Source of the DNA: Thiobacillus sp. UBA6918
Lineage (GTDB): Bacteria > Pseudomonadota > Gammaproteobacteria > Burkholderiales > Thiobacillaceae
Length of the DNA stretch: 16,074 bases
Assembly: GCA_002450925.1 (NCBI GenBank)
Contig: DKAU01000119.1
Span: 1-16,074, forward strand
Direction: 5' to 3'
The notes under the pieces were generated by a model. The model saw nothing but the letters and a program-made list of their open reading frames with translations. It ran no database searches and was not told the origin of the DNA. Each line of letters starts with the position of its first letter. The stretch's first letter is position 1. The position numbers and the translations under genes are program-made. This document shows positions 1 through 8,416 of this stretch, piece by piece.

Positions 1-48
1 GATGACTGGGCCAAGGTCAAAGACAAGTTGCAGCATCTGGAACGCTGA
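1..48 (+). CDS. C-terminal end of an unidentified upstream gene (partial)
   Basis: Frame 1 reads fifteen codons, ending in the residues DKLQHLER, and then stops at TGA 46-48. The visible tail is charged and looks like an amphipathic helix. That is too little to assign a family. The stop lies five bases before the GTG of the AddB-like gene, so the two are probably co-transcribed. The call rests only on this spacing and on the helical tail; the reading frame could be fortuitous. Confidence 0.45.
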   Translation, partial: DDWAKVKDKLQHLER

Positions 49-53
49 CTACT

Positions 54-2663
54 GTGGGAATCGAGGCGATTCCCGTCTCCGGCAGCACGATCCCCGAGCT
101 TGTGGCCCGGGTTTTATTGCAACGGCACGCAGATGCGCTACCCGACCTGTCGGGATTGGTCGTTCTCGTCCCCAACCATCGCGCCGGACAGGACTTTGTC
201 CTTGTGCTGGCCGCGCAGGCAAACCTTCCTGCGCTCATTCCGCCATTTGTCACCCCGCTTAAAGCCTGGGCAGAAGACCGGACCATAAACGAGGCAGAGC
301 CCGCATCGCGCCGCCATGCCCGACTGTATGCATTGTTGAAAACACACCAATGGCTAGGCAATGTAGACAAGTGGTCGCTCGCTCAAGAACTTCTGAATCT
401 GGCCGACCAACTTTCGGCCGCACGTCCTGAGGGCCGGATTCCGGATGCGCTGCATGCAATCGAAAAAGCGCCTTCGCGGGAAGTGGCCCTGGTCGAGGCA
501 GTTTGGGCCACCCTGAACGGAAGCGGCAACGATCCGCATTCGCGGTATGCCGCCGCGCTGGACATCATTACAACTTCCTCAAGCGTTCCCCTATACGTCT
601 TTGCACCCGGCCCGCTGACGGAAACCGAAAAGCGCTTTCTGGAAAACTATTCAAACCGACAACCGGTAGTTTTGTTCGAACTCGCTGCTGAAACGCCTGT
701 TGGAAAATGCCTGCAAGCTGCCTGGTTTGCCGATGAAGCGCCGATCAACACCAGAGCAGAATCGCTGGCCAGCACCTATGCAGAGTCCCCCTTGCACGAA
801 CACATCAAGCTTTGTGCCGCGCCTCACCTCGAGGCCGAAGCGCGTGCCGCTGCAACCTGGGTTGCAGAACAGCTCCAGGCAGGAAGGCGCAACATCGCGC
901 TCATTGCGCTGGATCGCCTGACTGCAAGGCGCGTTCGCGCATTGCTCGAACGTCTCGACGTGCTGATCGAAGATGAAACCGGCTGGACATTCACGACAAC
1001 TTCTGCCGCTGCGGTAGTTGATCGCTGGCTCACTTGTCTGGCAGATGACTTCCCCCATGTCGAACTGCTGGATCTGCTGAAGTCCCCCTTCCTGCTGGGA
1101 GAGCTTGCCGATCGCCAGGACAAGGTATTACAGCTGGAACTGGTTATGCGCAAACAGGGCGTATGCCAAGGCCGCAGCAACGTATGGCGGCTTGCCGATA
1201 CCGACAAGAAACTTGAGCAGGCCATCCCCCTGTTGGATAAACTTTTCGGCGCCGCACAGAGTTTTTCCATGCGACGTGCCAGCCTGGCAGCTTGGCTTGG
1301 GCGTCTGCATGAAAGCCTCGCACAACTGGGCGCCCTGTCGCCGCTTGGCCGCGACGCCGCCGGAAAACAATTGCTCGACCGTTTTGAAATCTTGCGCCGC
1401 GAGCTTGCCGAGGACACCGAAACGCACTCCTTCGCCGAGTGGCGCCGCTGGCTGGACTGGGTGCTGGAATCCGAAACCTTTTCGGACAAAAGCGTAAGCA
1501 GCCCCATCGTGCTGACTTCCCTGCCCAATGCACGCGGCAGAATCTTCGATGCCGTTGCCGTGCTCGGCGCCGATGCCAAACACCTGCCCGGCGTACCGGC
1601 TATGGGACTGTTCAACCAATCGGTCCATGCCGGCCTGGGGCTGCCCGGCCATGAAGAGCGTTATGCGCAGTTGCGAGACGATCTTCTTTCGCTTGCCACA
1701 CAAGGCAATACGCTGTTCACCTGGCAAGCCTGGAATGGCGACGAGCCCAATCCGCCCTCACCACTCATCACTCTCTTGCAAACGATACAACGTGCAGCCT
1801 GGCATTGCGAACTCGACACCCAAAACATCGCCGAGCCGCCCGCACAGTCCAGTCCGCTTCCCCATGCCGCACACATGCCAGCACCTGCCGTATCCGCTGC
1901 ACAACTTCCGCGAAAATATTCACCCACTGCCTACCAGACACTTCTCGACTGCCCTTACCGTTTTTTTGCCCGGCACGTGCTTGGCCTGAGGGAACTGGAC
2001 GAAGCTGACGAGGCCCTGGACAAAAGCGATTACGGCAATACCCTCCACGCCATTCTCAAACACTTTCACGACAGCGCCCCGCCACCTGGCCGAGAGGCTG
2101 CGCTGGCGCTGCTTGAGAAACTCAGCGACGAGGAATTGGCCCGACTGCCTGCCTACACAGCCGCCGCATGGAAAAACCGGTGGCAAAAGAACATGCCAGC
2201 CTACATCGATCTCTGGCTTGAACATGAGCAGCAGGGCTGGCACTACCAATCGGGTGAAAAGGAATTTGAAACATCCGTCGAGATCAATGGCCTGGGTGAA
2301 ACCGTCCTGCATGGCCGAGCAGATCGCGTTGATCAGAACGGGAACAAGTTGCGTGTCATCGATTACAAAACCAGTAACCCAAGTGTATTAAAGAAACGTG
2401 CAAAGTCCCCGGAGGAAAACGTCCAGCTCCCCTTTTATGCCTGGCTGGCCAAGGCGGAATCTGCGTTTCTTCCAATCGACACAAACCAGGTCGACCTGAT
2501 CACGCCAAATCCGGATGTAAATCCGGAAGACATCAGCCAGCGTTTGCCTCAACTGCTGGAGTCCATGGCAAAGGGTGTGCCGCTTCCAGCAAATGGCATA
2601 GAAGCCGCTTGCCAGTATTGCGAAGCGCGAGGGATGTGCCGCAAAGGGGTATGGGATGACTGA
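54..2663 (+). CDS. AddB-like PD-(D/E)XK nuclease, probable DNA repair protein
   Basis: This 869-residue protein matches the TIGR03623 type of 'probable DNA repair protein', a relative of AddB. The N-terminal two thirds is an inactive helicase-like scaffold with no Walker A; family-like stretches include VPNHRAG near residue 40, HLEAEARAA near 258 and GRIFDAVAVLGAD near 495. The C-terminal third is a RecB-family nuclease: H665, then GRADRVD with D757 and D760, then DYKT with D770 and K772. Four cysteines frame it: C633 (LDCPYRFF) and C853, C856 and C862 (CxxCx5C). This is the Fe-S 'iron staple' pattern of AddB and Cas4. It should act with the overlapping helicase gene in resecting broken DNA ends. 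The start is GTG, the only good start after the upstream stop, with a weak GGAA ahead of it. The family call is firm; a dedicated AddB function is inferred. Confidence 0.9.
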   Translation: MGIEAIPVSGSTIPELVARVLLQRHADALPDLSGLVVLVPNHRAGQDFVLVLAAQANLPALIPPFVTPLKAWAEDRTINEAEPASRRHARLYALLKTHQWLGNVDKWSLAQELLNLADQLSAARPEGRIPDALHAIEKAPSREVALVEAVWATLNGSGNDPHSRYAAALDIITTSSSVPLYVFAPGPLTETEKRFLENYSNRQPVVLFELAAETPVGKCLQAAWFADEAPINTRAESLASTYAESPLHEHIKLCAAPHLEAEARAAATWVAEQLQAGRRNIALIALDRLTARRVRALLERLDVLIEDETGWTFTTTSAAAVVDRWLTCLADDFPHVELLDLLKSPFLLGELADRQDKVLQLELVMRKQGVCQGRSNVWRLADTDKKLEQAIPLLDKLFGAAQSFSMRRASLAAWLGRLHESLAQLGALSPLGRDAAGKQLLDRFEILRRELAEDTETHSFAEWRRWLDWVLESETFSDKSVSSPIVLTSLPNARGRIFDAVAVLGADAKHLPGVPAMGLFNQSVHAGLGLPGHEERYAQLRDDLLSLATQGNTLFTWQAWNGDEPNPPSPLITLLQTIQRAAWHCELDTQNIAEPPAQSSPLPHAAHMPAPAVSAAQLPRKYSPTAYQTLLDCPYRFFARHVLGLRELDEADEALDKSDYGNTLHAILKHFHDSAPPPGREAALALLEKLSDEELARLPAYTAAAWKNRWQKNMPAYIDLWLEHEQQGWHYQSGEKEFETSVEINGLGETVLHGRADRVDQNGNKLRVIDYKTSNPSVLKKRAKSPEENVQLPFYAWLAKAESAFLPIDTNQVDLITPNPDVNPEDISQRLPQLLESMAKGVPLPANGIEAACQYCEARGMCRKGVWDD

Positions 2664-5600
2664 TTCCAGCCTGGACAACTCTGCAGCGCTAAATCCCCGA
2701 GCATCCTGTGTCGTGGAAGCCTGCGCGGGAAGCGGCAAGACCTGGCTGCTGGTGTCTCGCATGATCCGTCTGCTGCTGGCGGGCGCCAAGCCTTCCGAGC
2801 TTCTGGCCATCACGTTTACCCGCAAGGCTGCGCAGGAAATGACAGATCGCCTGCACGCGTGGCTGAAGGAGCTGGCTTTGGGTACAGACGAGGAGGTTCG
2901 CAAATTTCTGCGTGAGCGCAAGCTGCCAGAAGCCGAGATCGATGCCTTGATGCCGCGTGCGCGCAGCCTGCTTGAAATCGTATTGACCGCGCAACCGGGT
3001 CCCGGCATCACCACTTTCCATGGCTGGTTTCTGGATTTGCTGAAACGCGCCCCCCTTGAAGCAGGCCTGCCCTGGGGGGCGCCGGTTCTGGATCGAACAA
3101 AACTTCTGCAGGACGAAGTGCGCGACCGCCTCTTGTCAAAATGGGCAACATCACCAGGCTCCCCTGAAGGAATGGCTCTGCTCGCCCTGCTTGAAGAAAT
3201 CGGCGAATTCAATCTGCTTTCTCTTCTGTCCAATTTCATCAAGTCCCGTTCCGAATGGCTGGCTTATACGGAAAATCAAAATGACCCGGTTGCATTTGCA
3301 TTAGACAAACTGAAATCCGGCTTACATTCTGATCTCGATTCCGATCCTGTTGACGCATTCTGGTCAGATGAACTGATGCATGCTCGCGCCCGGCGTGTTG
3401 CGCTCGCCCTGGAAAAAGGTAGCGACGCAGAATACAAAAAAAGCCAGGCAATCAAGCAAGCCTTGGCCGATCAAGACATCGAAGCCCTGTGGAAAAAAAT
3501 TCTCAAGGCAGACGGCGGGCGGCTAGCAAGCAAGGGGACCAAAGCTTTGCTCGCTGCCTTGGCAAACGACGCGGACACTTACCTGCGTGACTATGAAGCG
3601 CTGGAAGATGCACTGGAAAGGATCTCCGGTATTCAATCAGCACAACGAATATGGAACCTGAACAGATACGGCCTGCTGTTGGGCAATGCTTTGTTGAGTG
3701 CCTACCAGCAGGCCAAGGCCGAGCGCGGCGTTATCGACTTTGCCGATGTCGAATGGCTGGGCTGCCAACTGCTCGAAAGCGAGGAACACGCGCCTGCGCT
3801 CAATCTCAAGCTGGATGCACGTTACCGCCATTTGCTGCTGGACGAGTTTCAGGATACCAACCCCTTGCAGTGGCGTACCCTATCGACCTGGCTTGCCGAA
3901 GCGCACGCCGCGGATTCGGGCATGACCGTCTTCATGGTGGGCGATCCCAAACAGGCGATTTATCGATTCCGCCGTGGCGAGGCCAGGGTCTTCAAAGCTG
4001 CAGCAGAATTCCTGCAAGCGCATTTTGATGCGCCGTATCTAGCCAATAACCAGACACGCCGTCTGGCACCGCAAGTGGTCACTGCGATCAATTCGGTTTT
4101 CGAGGGGACAGAAGGGTTTTCTCCACACACTCCTGTTGAAGGCAATGAAACGCTGCCTGGTGCTGTGCGTTTCCTTGCCGTGAATGCCCCCGACAACGGC
4201 ACTGCCATTGAAGAAAATGGCTTGCGCAACCCACTCACCACTCCGCTGCCTGAAGCGGGGGACAGGGCAGTGCATGAGGAAGCACGGGAATTTGCGCGCA
4301 CGCTGCAAGAAGACGTCATCGGCAAGTGGTGTATTCGTGACAAGTCCGGAGAGCGCAACGCCAGGCCCGGCGACATCATGGGTCTCGTCCGTCAGCGCAC
4401 GCATCTCAAAATCTACGAACAGGCGCTGGAACAAGCCGGCATTCCCTATATCACGTCACGGCGCGGAGGTTTGCTGCACGCACTGGAAGCGCAGGACATC
4501 ATCGCCCTTTTGGAGACTCTGCTGCTTCCGCATGCCGCCCTCAAGCTTGCCCATGTTCTGAAAAGCCCCCTGTTCTCATGCAGCGACACGGAATTGATGC
4601 AGGTTTTTCAGCGAGAGGGCGTCAGCGGATGGGACAGGTTGGCAGTCTGTGCCAAGGAACAGGATTGTCCAGCCGGGCTCAAGCGCGCTGCGGGCCTGTT
4701 GACTGGCTGGAAAGCATGGGCCGGCATACTGCCCGTCCATGATTTGCTCGACCGCATCTATTTCGAGGGTGACATGGAAGCGCGCTATGCAGCCGCGTCT
4801 CCTGCCTCCACGCGGCCGCAGGTTGCCGCAAATCTCAGGGCATTTTTGCAATTGGCTCTAACGCAGGGAGCCGGCCGCTATCCTTCGCTCGGCGGGTTCA
4901 TACGCGAATTGAAATCGCTTGTGGAAGACAGCGAGGCAGCTCCCGAGGAAGGCATTGCTGCTGACGGTGAAAATGCCGTCCGCCTGTTGACCATACATGG
5001 CGCAAAGGGCCTGGAAGCGCCGGTTGTTTGGCTGCTGTCAGGCAGTTATTCAAAAAAGGACAGCCATCATGATGTTTTGGCGCCCTGGCCGCCCGAAGCA
5101 CGCAAGCCTGAACATTTTTCCCTGTACGGGAAAAAAGAAGACCGGGGAGAATTTCGCGAAGCATGGTTTGCCGACGAGGCCGTCCTCAACGAACAGGAAG
5201 AAACCAATCTTTTGTACGTGGCCCTCACACGGACCAAACAGGCGCTGCTTGTAAGCGGGGACGGGGCTCGCAACAAGGAAGGCGAAATCACGCATCCCTG
5301 GCTAAGACGCATATTTTCTTGCTGGGAAAAAACGGGTTTCGATATCGACCTGCCAAAGAGCCATGTTCTGGAAGTACAACCTGAATTGACACGCTCACCT
5401 TACATGACCTCGCCATCTATTGGAACACGGGTCGTTGAAACCACGCAGTCAGGCGCCGAGGCTGTCGGCGAACTTATACATGCCTGCCTTGAGTGCTTTG
5501 CGCCGCCAGGGGCTAACCGTGATCTGCAAGACCTGGCGAAAAGACTCGGTGTGGACACCACCACGTTCGAAAAAGCCCAAATTACCGCGCAGGGCCTCAT

Positions 5601-5904
5601 CGCCCATTCTGATCTGAAGCGCTTCTTCGATCCGGCCCATTACCTTCACGCTCGCAATGAACTGCCTGTTGTAACCAACAGCGGCCAAGTCCAGCGCATC
5701 GACCGGCTGGTCGAGTTTGAAGATGAGATTTGGGTACTGGATTACAAAACCGGCAAAGCAGACGCAGCCCATGATGACGCAGCCCTTGTCCAGGAATATC
5801 GCCCTCAGTTGCAAGCCTATGTTTACGCAGCAAAATCTCTATTCCCGTTCAAGTCCGTGCGCTGCGGCATTATCCTTGCCGACGGCCGTCTGGTCGCCCT
5901 CTAG
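2656..5904 (+). CDS. AddA-like UvrD-family helicase with C-terminal RecB-type nuclease
   Basis: This 1082-residue superfamily 1A helicase-nuclease is the likely motor of an AddAB-type exonuclease that unwinds and degrades double-strand ends before recombination. Visible motifs: Walker A ACAGSGKT (K28), motif Ia ITFTRKAAQEM, motif II LLLDEFQDT (D396, E397), motif III GDPKQAIYRFRRGEA (D430-Q433), motif V LTIHGAKGLEAPVVW (H781) and motif VI LLYVALTRTKQ (R859). The C-terminal nuclease keeps its key residues: H942 in GELIHA, D1016 in QRIDRLVEF, and D1029 and K1031 in VLDYKTGK. The 13-residue gap between the two aspartates is the same as in RecB as I recall it. The ATG overlaps the stop of the AddB-like gene by 8 bases, which suggests translational coupling and a stoichiometric complex. 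It could be called RecB-like, but no recC or recD is present and the partner is AddB-like. Confidence 0.92.
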   Translation: MTDSSLDNSAALNPRASCVVEACAGSGKTWLLVSRMIRLLLAGAKPSELLAITFTRKAAQEMTDRLHAWLKELALGTDEEVRKFLRERKLPEAEIDALMPRARSLLEIVLTAQPGPGITTFHGWFLDLLKRAPLEAGLPWGAPVLDRTKLLQDEVRDRLLSKWATSPGSPEGMALLALLEEIGEFNLLSLLSNFIKSRSEWLAYTENQNDPVAFALDKLKSGLHSDLDSDPVDAFWSDELMHARARRVALALEKGSDAEYKKSQAIKQALADQDIEALWKKILKADGGRLASKGTKALLAALANDADTYLRDYEALEDALERISGIQSAQRIWNLNRYGLLLGNALLSAYQQAKAERGVIDFADVEWLGCQLLESEEHAPALNLKLDARYRHLLLDEFQDTNPLQWRTLSTWLAEAHAADSGMTVFMVGDPKQAIYRFRRGEARVFKAAAEFLQAHFDAPYLANNQTRRLAPQVVTAINSVFEGTEGFSPHTPVEGNETLPGAVRFLAVNAPDNGTAIEENGLRNPLTTPLPEAGDRAVHEEAREFARTLQEDVIGKWCIRDKSGERNARPGDIMGLVRQRTHLKIYEQALEQAGIPYITSRRGGLLHALEAQDIIALLETLLLPHAALKLAHVLKSPLFSCSDTELMQVFQREGVSGWDRLAVCAKEQDCPAGLKRAAGLLTGWKAWAGILPVHDLLDRIYFEGDMEARYAAASPASTRPQVAANLRAFLQLALTQGAGRYPSLGGFIRELKSLVEDSEAAPEEGIAADGENAVRLLTIHGAKGLEAPVVWLLSGSYSKKDSHHDVLAPWPPEARKPEHFSLYGKKEDRGEFREAWFADEAVLNEQEETNLLYVALTRTKQALLVSGDGARNKEGEITHPWLRRIFSCWEKTGFDIDLPKSHVLEVQPELTRSPYMTSPSIGTRVVETTQSGAEAVGELIHACLECFAPPGANRDLQDLAKRLGVDTTTFEKAQITAQGLIAHSDLKRFFDPAHYLHARNELPVVTNSGQVQRIDRLVEFEDEIWVLDYKTGKADAAHDDAALVQEYRPQLQAYVYAAKSLFPFKSVRCGIILADGRLVAL

Positions 5905-5941
5905 TCAGCATCGAAAAATTAGAAAATTAAACTTGGCTAAG

Positions 5942-5973
5942 CTTCATAGTGGGCTATAAAAATAGCTATGAAG
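5942..5973 (+). promoter_or_regulatory. Nested inverted repeat covering a start codon, with an overlapping promoter-like sequence
   Basis: CTTCATAG (5942-5949) pairs perfectly with CTATGAAG (5966-5973). Inside it, CTAT (5954-5957) pairs with ATAG (5962-5965) around an AAAA loop, leaving a TGGG bulge on the left. The ATG of the next gene (5968) lies in the right arm. A promoter-like pair, TTGGCT (5933-5938) and TATAAA (5955-5960) with a 16-base spacer, overlaps the left side. If it is used, transcription would begin at or beside the ATG and the mRNA would be nearly leaderless. The repeat is seen directly; an operator or RNA-hairpin role is inferred. Confidence 0.5.
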
Positions 5974-6312
5974 ATCGCCGACCTGATCCCTCGTTGGGAC
6001 AGCCACCTCCATCCCCCGCTGGCAGGCAAGCAATATCACATGCAATTGCAGGTCCGCGATGCCGCTCGTATCGAAGCGTTGCAGATCATGTATCCGGATT
6101 GCTCGGAGGAGGAGATCCTTTCTGACTTGTTGCATGCCGCGCTAGACGAACTTGAAATTGCCATGCCTTATGTTCGAGGCAACAAGGTTATTGCAGAAGA
6201 TGACCAGGGCGACCCCATCTATGAGGATCTTGGTCCCACGCCGCGCTTTTATAGCCTGAGCCATGAACTCATGCGCAAACTGGCCGGACGAAAACCCAAC
6301 GGAGCAAAGTAA
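5968..6312 (+). CDS. Conserved small protein of unknown function
   Basis: The protein has 114 residues and is soluble and acidic, with no signal peptide or membrane segment. It begins MKIADLIPRWD. A helical stretch follows that includes DAARIEALQIMYPDCSEEEI and resembles a ribbon-helix-helix-like or coiled helical unit. The C-terminal half contains the distinctive stretch DDQGDPIYEDLGPTPRF. I remember similar Pseudomonas and betaproteobacterial proteins labelled 'pilin assembly protein', but that is memory without a search, and nothing here points to pili. The start is the first ATG; it has no convincing Shine-Dalgarno sequence and sits in the arm of an inverted repeat. It lies 63 bases after the helicase gene and 32 bases before argJ, so it belongs to neither with certainty. 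Base use and length look like a real gene, since it is open and matches its neighbours. Confidence 0.75.
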   Translation: MKIADLIPRWDSHLHPPLAGKQYHMQLQVRDAARIEALQIMYPDCSEEEILSDLLHAALDELEIAMPYVRGNKVIAEDDQGDPIYEDLGPTPRFYSLSHELMRKLAGRKPNGAK

Positions 6313-6315
6313 AAT

Positions 6316-6341
6316 AGCGGCTTTCAAGTTCACCAGCCGCT
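6316..6341 (+). promoter_or_regulatory. Inverted repeat immediately before the argJ start
   Basis: AGCGGCT (6316-6322) and AGCCGCT (6335-6341) are perfect reverse complements around a 12-base spacer. The right arm ends three bases before the argJ ATG, in the place where a Shine-Dalgarno sequence should be; none is seen. It could be an operator for an arginine-responsive regulator or an RNA hairpin limiting translation. There is no T-tract, so it is not an intrinsic terminator. A chance repeat is possible because the arms are only seven bases. Confidence 0.4.
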
Positions 6342-6344
6342 GTC

Positions 6345-7571
6345 ATGCCCGTTAATCTTGTCGCCCCGGATTCCGCTTCGCTTCACCCCGTTGCCGGGGT
6401 AAAACTTGGTATCGCCTCTGCCGGCATCAAAAAGCCCGGACGCAAGGACATCACCCTGATAGAACTCGCGCCCGGATCAAAGGTGGCCGGGGTTTTCACG
6501 CAAAACCGCTTTTGCGCTGCGCCGGTGACCGTATGCAAACAGAACCTGGCAAGCGGGGACATTCGCGCCCTGCTGATCAATACCGGCAATGCGAACGCCG
6601 GCACTGGCGATGAGGGAATAATACGCGCACAACAAACCTGCAAAGCGGTTGCCGAACTCTTTGGCATTGACGCCGGACAGGTGCTGCCTTTTTCAACCGG
6701 CGTTATTCTGGAGCCTTTGCCCATCGACAAGATCCTCCTTGCGCTACCCGCAGCAAAGGCCGACCTTGCTTCCAACAACTGGTCCGACGCGGCACATGCC
6801 ATCATGACGACGGACATCGTCGCCAAGGCCGCGTCCGCACAAGTGCAGATAAGCGGCAAAAACATAACCGTTACCGGCATGGCCAAGGGTTCGGGCATGA
6901 TTCATCCCAACATGGCCACCATGCTGGGCTATGTCACCACCGATGCAGCCGTATCGCAAAAGTTGCTGAACCGGCTGGTGAAAGAAGTCGCGGACGTTTC
7001 CTTCAACTGTGTAACGGTGGATGGCGACACTTCCACCAACGACAGCTTCATCCTCATCGCGACCGGACAGGCCGAAAATACTGAAATTACCGATGCCACC
7101 TCAAGTGACTATGACGCCCTGAAAGCCGCATTGTCCGAAGTCTCGATCAAGCTTGCACAGGCCATGGCGCGTGACGGCGAAGGCGCCACCAAATTCATGA
7201 CGGTGCAGATCGAGAAAGGCCGTGACCGCGCCGAATGCAAGCAGATCGCTTATGCCATCGCACGTTCGCCACTGGTTAAAACAGCCTTCTTTGCCTCTGA
7301 CCCCAACCTTGGCCGCATTCTGGCTGCTATCGGTTATGCGGGGGTAATGGATCTCGACGTAAACAACATTCAGGTTTATCTCGGAGACGTGCTCGTAGCG
7401 GAAAAGGGTGGACGCGCAGCGAGTTACACGGAAGCACAAGGAGCGGCGGTAATGAAAGAGCCCGAGATCACGATTCGTGCCGTGCTAAATCGCGGAGATG
7501 TGGACGCTACGGTCTGGACCTGCGACTTCTCCTATGACTATGTGAAGATCAATGCGGAGTACCGCACTTGA
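6345..7571 (+). CDS. argJ: Bifunctional glutamate N-acetyltransferase / ornithine acetyltransferase
   Basis: ArgJ moves the acetyl group from N-acetylornithine to glutamate, closing the acetyl cycle of arginine biosynthesis in the cytoplasm; bifunctional forms can also use acetyl-CoA. At 408 residues it is full length. The self-cleavage site is intact in KGSGMIHPNMATML: cleavage falls between A191 and T192, and T192 becomes the nucleophile of the beta chain. Other family marks are the N-terminal PVAGVKLGIASAGIK, the stretch VNTGNANAGTG-like (LINTGNANAGTGDEG), DPNLGRILAAIGYAG and the closing INAEYRT. The start at ATG 6345 fits the family N-terminus although no Shine-Dalgarno sequence precedes it. 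The stop is shared with the start of the DUF815 ATPase gene, so argJ heads a run of four tightly linked genes. Whether this enzyme is mono- or bifunctional cannot be read from the sequence. Confidence 0.97.
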   Translation: MPVNLVAPDSASLHPVAGVKLGIASAGIKKPGRKDITLIELAPGSKVAGVFTQNRFCAAPVTVCKQNLASGDIRALLINTGNANAGTGDEGIIRAQQTCKAVAELFGIDAGQVLPFSTGVILEPLPIDKILLALPAAKADLASNNWSDAAHAIMTTDIVAKAASAQVQISGKNITVTGMAKGSGMIHPNMATMLGYVTTDAAVSQKLLNRLVKEVADVSFNCVTVDGDTSTNDSFILIATGQAENTEITDATSSDYDALKAALSEVSIKLAQAMARDGEGATKFMTVQIEKGRDRAECKQIAYAIARSPLVKTAFFASDPNLGRILAAIGYAGVMDLDVNNIQVYLGDVLVAEKGGRAASYTEAQGAAVMKEPEITIRAVLNRGDVDATVWTCDFSYDYVKINAEYRT

Positions 7572-8413
7572 GCAAATTCGATCATCTGTTGCCGCGCATC
7601 GAACTCCTGCTCGACCGCCTGGAAGACGCGCCATCCACGCCCATTGACTGGAAGAAAACCCATGCCGCCCGCTGGATTGCCGAAACCAGAAGCCTGCGCC
7701 CGATTGCGCGTCCACATCGTATTGAAGCACGCCATCTGCTCACCATTGACGAACAGAAGCAGAAAATCGATGCCAACACCCGCCAGTTCGTTACCGGCAA
7801 AACCGCCAACAATGTATTGCTGACCGGCGCTCGCGGTACCGGAAAGTCCTCGTTGGTGAAGGCCATGCTGGCGAAATATGCCGTCAAGGGGCTGCGCCTC
7901 GTGGAAATTGACAAGGCTGGTCTGGCCCACCTGCCCGAGTTGTTTGATCTTTTACCGCAATCTCCACAGCGCTTCGTCCTGTTTTGCGATGATCTTTCTT
8001 TCACCGCAGACGAGCCTGGCTATCCGGCACTGAAAGCCGCGCTTGACGGCTCTCTTTCCAGCTCGGCCGACAACGTGCTGATTTATGCCACCAGCAACCG
8101 TCGCCACCTCATGCCGGAATATATGGCGGAGAACGAGGAAACCAGACACGTGGGTGGCGAGGTTCACCCGGGCGAAGCGACTGAAGAAAAGATTTCGCTA
8201 TCGGAACGTTTTGGTCTTTGGATCAGTTTCTATCCTATGGGTCAGGACGAATATCTGGCCATTGCCGCACATTGGGCAAAGGAACTTGGCGCAAAGGATC
8301 ATCGATCGGAAACCTTTACTCGCTCTGCGTTGCAATGGAGTCTTGGCCGGGGGGCGCGCTCAGGCCGTACCGCATGGCAATTCGCACGTGACTGGGCAGG
8401 ACAGGGAAAGTAA
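7568..8413 (+). CDS. DUF815-family AAA+ ATPase
   Basis: This 281-residue ATPase belongs to the DUF815 family (Pfam PF05673), whose cellular role is not established. Walker A is GARGTGKS (residues 87-94, K93). Walker B is VLFCDD (D141, D142). The sensor-like TSNRRHL (175-181) and the family block SLSERFGLW (210-218) are both present, so it should bind and hydrolyse ATP. The start is TTG: it lies in the sequence TTGA, overlapping the argJ stop, and a good GGAG (7556-7559) sits eight bases upstream, while no ATG or GTG gives a better N-terminus. The stop is three bases before the Nudix fusion gene. The overlap implies translational coupling to argJ, yet no link to arginine metabolism is known to me. 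It is a cytoplasmic protein with no membrane segment. Confidence 0.9.
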   Translation: MSKFDHLLPRIELLLDRLEDAPSTPIDWKKTHAARWIAETRSLRPIARPHRIEARHLLTIDEQKQKIDANTRQFVTGKTANNVLLTGARGTGKSSLVKAMLAKYAVKGLRLVEIDKAGLAHLPELFDLLPQSPQRFVLFCDDLSFTADEPGYPALKAALDGSLSSSADNVLIYATSNRRHLMPEYMAENEETRHVGGEVHPGEATEEKISLSERFGLWISFYPMGQDEYLAIAAHWAKELGAKDHRSETFTRSALQWSLGRGARSGRTAWQFARDWAGQGK

Positions 8414-8416
8414 ACG

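Noticed and set aside
824..1615. A 263-codon open frame on the minus strand inside the AddB-like gene
   Set aside because: It lies opposite a gene with clear family motifs. Its translation is arginine- and serine-rich without any recognisable motif, as expected of an antisense shadow in GC-rich DNA.
2388..3242. A 284-codon open frame on the minus strand across the junction of the two repair genes
   Set aside because: It is antisense to the nuclease DYKT motif and the Walker A region, has low-complexity Ser/Arg composition and no ribosome site.
5905..5967. Terminator after the AddA-like gene
   Set aside because: The hairpin here has no T-tract after it and its right arm enters the next coding region, so regulation of initiation is more likely than termination.
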